Positions 62,155-64,000 of a stretch of 64,000 nt of DNA are shown one piece after another. A program made the translations under genes and the position numbers. The stretch is from Planktothrix sp. FACHB-1365 (GTDB taxonomy: Bacteria > Cyanobacteriota > Cyanobacteriia > Cyanobacteriales > Microcoleaceae): assembly GCF_014697575.1 (NCBI RefSeq), contig NZ_JACJSC010000002.1, positions 186,001 to 250,000 on the forward strand. The letters are read 5' to 3'. Below the pieces are notes generated by a model that saw only the letters and a list, made by a program, of their open reading frames with translations, searched no databases and was not told where the DNA came from. Each line of letters opens with the position of its first letter. The first letter of the stretch is position 1.

Positions 62155-62377
62155 GGTTAGAGATTGAACTCGACACTTTTATCATCCCCGATTTGTCAAA
62201 TTAGAGTGGTGATTGATTAACGTTGCGTAGGTGATTTTTCGGAAACTATCTTGTGATTGATATCACTTCCGGGGATTTTGGCCCTCATCTTCTCTAAAAT
62301 AAAGATTATATTGCCCGGTCTTCCTCAAAAGATTACGCTTTGTTAAGCGACCTGGGGGGTTACACCCATCTTTGAGC

Positions 62378-62442
62378 TATACTCAAGATCATAAGTAGAT
62401 GCACCCTGGCAAGCGCCCTTCATTCGTTGGGCGTGTTTTTTT
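62378..62442 (+). ncRNA. Candidate small RNA with strong intrinsic terminator
   Basis: TATACT at 62378-62383 can act as a -10. A transcript from about 62391 would end after the hairpin CGCCC (62414-62418)/GGGCG (62429-62433) and seven T (62436-62442), about 50 bases long. No coding frame feeds this rightward terminator, and both neighbouring genes run leftwards. No clear -35 was found. The rest of the region 62155-62377 holds no gene. Confidence 0.4.
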
Positions 62443-62443
62443 A

Positions 62444-64000
62444 TTAATTAGGGGGTTGATTATTAACCCATTTGAACCATTGCCACAGGGAGCGCCATCC
62501 GGTCAATTTGCGTAAGCCCGGTGTTGAAAGAGAAGCTAAATTTTCAACAGAAACTAAGGCAGCATATTGTAACCCTAAAAAGCTATCGACTGCCGCATAG
62601 GGCCCTCCTAACGTTATTGCCCCGGCGGCATAAATGCGACCTCCTAACCGATCTTCAGAATCCTTAGAATTTCGCATTTCTACTAATTCAAAATCATTGG
62701 TAACACTCAAGCGTCCCAAAGCATTTAAGGGGAGATTGTAATGGGTTACTAAATCATTTAATAAAGGATTTGTATTGACTTTTGCATCTAATCCGGTAGC
62801 ATCAATAATAAAATCGGCTTCCAACTGAAGGTTAGCATTTAACCCCTGTTCTCGAATGGTGGTTAACGTGCGACCGTTAGGCGTAGGTTCCACTCGTTCA
62901 ACGGTTCCAAATGTAATCCGATACCACCCTTGGCGCAGTCCTTGATTAACAATATTTCGCCAATCTTTTCGGCGGGCTGTAGTTGTTCCTCCCCACTGTT
63001 CTAAAAGCTTTAACCGATCTTGAGGGTTAGCGGCTTCTAATTGTTGGCGTAAGTCACCTCCCCAAGATGCTTTTGGCCAGTTAAAAGGTTGAAATTCAAA
63101 ATGATTTTCAACGGTTCGTTTTGCCTTTTCAAATTGATTTCCTTGGGCTTTTGGCGATCGCATTAAATGAAGAATTTGGATTTGAGAATTTTTCTGTCTA
63201 GCTTCATAAAGTCGCTGTAAAATTCGAGAAGCAACAATCCCACGACCCCTAATAATTACTGTGCCCCCTGATTGTTCTAACTGCTGATAAATATAGTCAT
63301 GATTTTCATAGGCATTCACAACAGTTTTAAAATCTTTTGTTTGTTCTCGATACGCTTGTAAATCCGGGAGAAATTGAATGGCGGGATAGCCCGTGGCAAT
63401 CTGAACATATCTAGCGAGGATAAAGCCATGATCTCGACGATTTTCGGTGGAACGGGAATAGGCGATCGCATAACGGCCATCGGTCAGTTTCCGAATACTT
63501 TTGACTCGTCCATAACGATACATTTGTGACCACTGAATTCGATTTGCTTCGCGATCAATTGAATTAAAAACATTTCCTGAACGGGGGGTATAGGTTTCGG
63601 CAAAGGTGGGTTCTGCAAACACTTGCCAAAGCAGCTTTAAAGCTGTTAAAAATTGCCCTTGTCCGGCTTCTGTATAAGCTTCCCGTAAGGCATAACTCGG
63701 CCATCCCCAAATATTATCGGGACAAGAATCAGAGTTTGAGCGTAACCGTTCCTGGGGAGGAATTTGAGAATTTAAACACAATTGTTGATAATGGGTATAG
63801 GGTTTATTATCTATCCCTAATGCCATAATTTGATTCGATTTAACTCCAGAAATTCTTAATAAATCTACCCAGATAAAACTTCCTAATCCTGCCCCAATTG
63901 TGAGATAATCGATTTCATCAATTTGTAATCCTAGGGTTTGTAATTGTTGTACAGAAATTTGTAAGGAATTCACAAAAGATGGAGGCGGAAAACTTTCTCG
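62444..64000 (-). CDS. FAD/NAD(P)-binding oxidoreductase, 5' end cut by the window edge
   Basis: The minus-strand frame is open to the last base. It could start at a GTG at 63973 (509 residues), but nine more in-frame codons run to the edge, so the true start may lie outside. A Rossmann motif DYLTIGAGLGSFIWVDLL is near the N-terminus, followed by an LPDLQAYREQ segment, a second nucleotide-binding region VIIRGRGIVASRIL, IIDATGLDAK and a GGRIYAAGAITLGGPYAAVD end. The lay-out resembles flavin-dependent monooxygenases or hydroxylases (lysine/ornithine hydroxylase-like), but I cannot name the substrate. Confidence 0.75.
   Translation of the reverse strand, partial: RESFPPPSFVNSLQISVQQLQTLGLQIDEIDYLTIGAGLGSFIWVDLLRISGVKSNQIMALGIDNKPYTHYQQLCLNSQIPPQERLRSNSDSCPDNIWGWPSYALREAYTEAGQGQFLTALKLLWQVFAEPTFAETYTPRSGNVFNSIDREANRIQWSQMYRYGRVKSIRKLTDGRYAIAYSRSTENRRDHGFILARYVQIATGYPAIQFLPDLQAYREQTKDFKTVVNAYENHDYIYQQLEQSGGTVIIRGRGIVASRILQRLYEARQKNSQIQILHLMRSPKAQGNQFEKAKRTVENHFEFQPFNWPKASWGGDLRQQLEAANPQDRLKLLEQWGGTTTARRKDWRNIVNQGLRQGWYRITFGTVERVEPTPNGRTLTTIREQGLNANLQLEADFIIDATGLDAKVNTNPLLNDLVTHYNLPLNALGRLSVTNDFELVEMRNSKDSEDRLGGRIYAAGAITLGGPYAAVDSFLGLQYAALVSVENLASLSTPGLRKLTGWRSLWQWFKWVNNQPPN

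Noticed and set aside
1-64000. tRNA or rRNA genes
   Set aside because: No cloverleaf with a convincing T-arm or rRNA-like conserved stretch was seen on either strand. A dedicated search was not possible.

Overview
The window reads as chromosome of a filamentous, non-marine-picoplankton cyanobacterium, most like Planktothrix/Oscillatoriales. The DNA is AT-rich, HIP1 octamers (GCGATCGC) are scattered through many genes, and several families are typically cyanobacterial: DUF1822, SLH-OprB porin, Uma2/DUF820 nucleases, the DUF98 chorismate lyase, an NtcA-type icd promoter, RTX/Calx-beta proteins and dispersed palindromic repeats. No rRNA, tRNA or CRISPR array was recognised.

Layout. 0-4.3 kb: a sigma-like factor and a DUF1822 protein face a secreted TPR-CHAT protein, followed by wreckage of two insertion sequences. 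4.3-11.3 kb: a large subtilisin-like protein with a Glu where the catalytic Asp is expected, a glycosyltransferase, ilvD and a PIN toxin-antitoxin pair. 11.7-20.7 kb: CBS-EAL phosphodiesterase, chorismate lyase, rnhA, a Uma2 protein, icd behind a textbook NtcA promoter, pckA and a threonine synthase. 20.7-28.8 kb: a dicarboxylate/amino-acid symporter paired with a peptidoglycan-anchored solute-binding protein, a Cache-HAMP class III nucleotide cyclase and a large Cache-HAMP-PAS-PAS histidine kinase.

28.8-44.8 kb is the most interesting part. A fatty-acid-hydroxylase-like gene lies between two copies of the kinase 3' end. Then comes a same-strand block: methyltransferase, SerC-like aminotransferase, two-domain methyltransferase, PanD, a gamma-butyrobetaine-hydroxylase-like dioxygenase and an MscS channel. 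Next are EgtD, an ovothiol-type (OvoA-like) sulfoxide synthase without the OvoA methyltransferase domain, and a second MscS channel. The simplest reading is that this region makes and releases small N-methylated amino acids: ergothioneine, and perhaps a beta-alanine-derived or other betaine. A third partial copy of the kinase-downstream sequence lies right after the dioxygenase, which suggests that the block arrived by recombination. The run ends with an exported PepSY-like protein, a PstS-like protein with an altered ligand loop and an SLH-OprB porin.

44.9-64 kb is mostly minus strand: a three-gene response-regulator/HPt operon, tandem Uma2 paralogues, an SLC13/ArsB-type permease, a CPA2 cation/proton antiporter with a c-di-AMP (ydaO/yuaA) riboswitch in its leader, an M48 metalloprotease, a giant RTX-PT-rich-Calx-beta protein, a CcmS-like carboxysome protein, another Uma2 protein, an alpha/beta hydrolase and an FAD/NAD(P)-binding protein cut by the right edge. 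A duplicated, mosaic junction links the cyclase locus (25.6 kb) to the permease locus (50.0-50.5 kb). It records an old rearrangement in which each locus kept one gene of a convergent pair.
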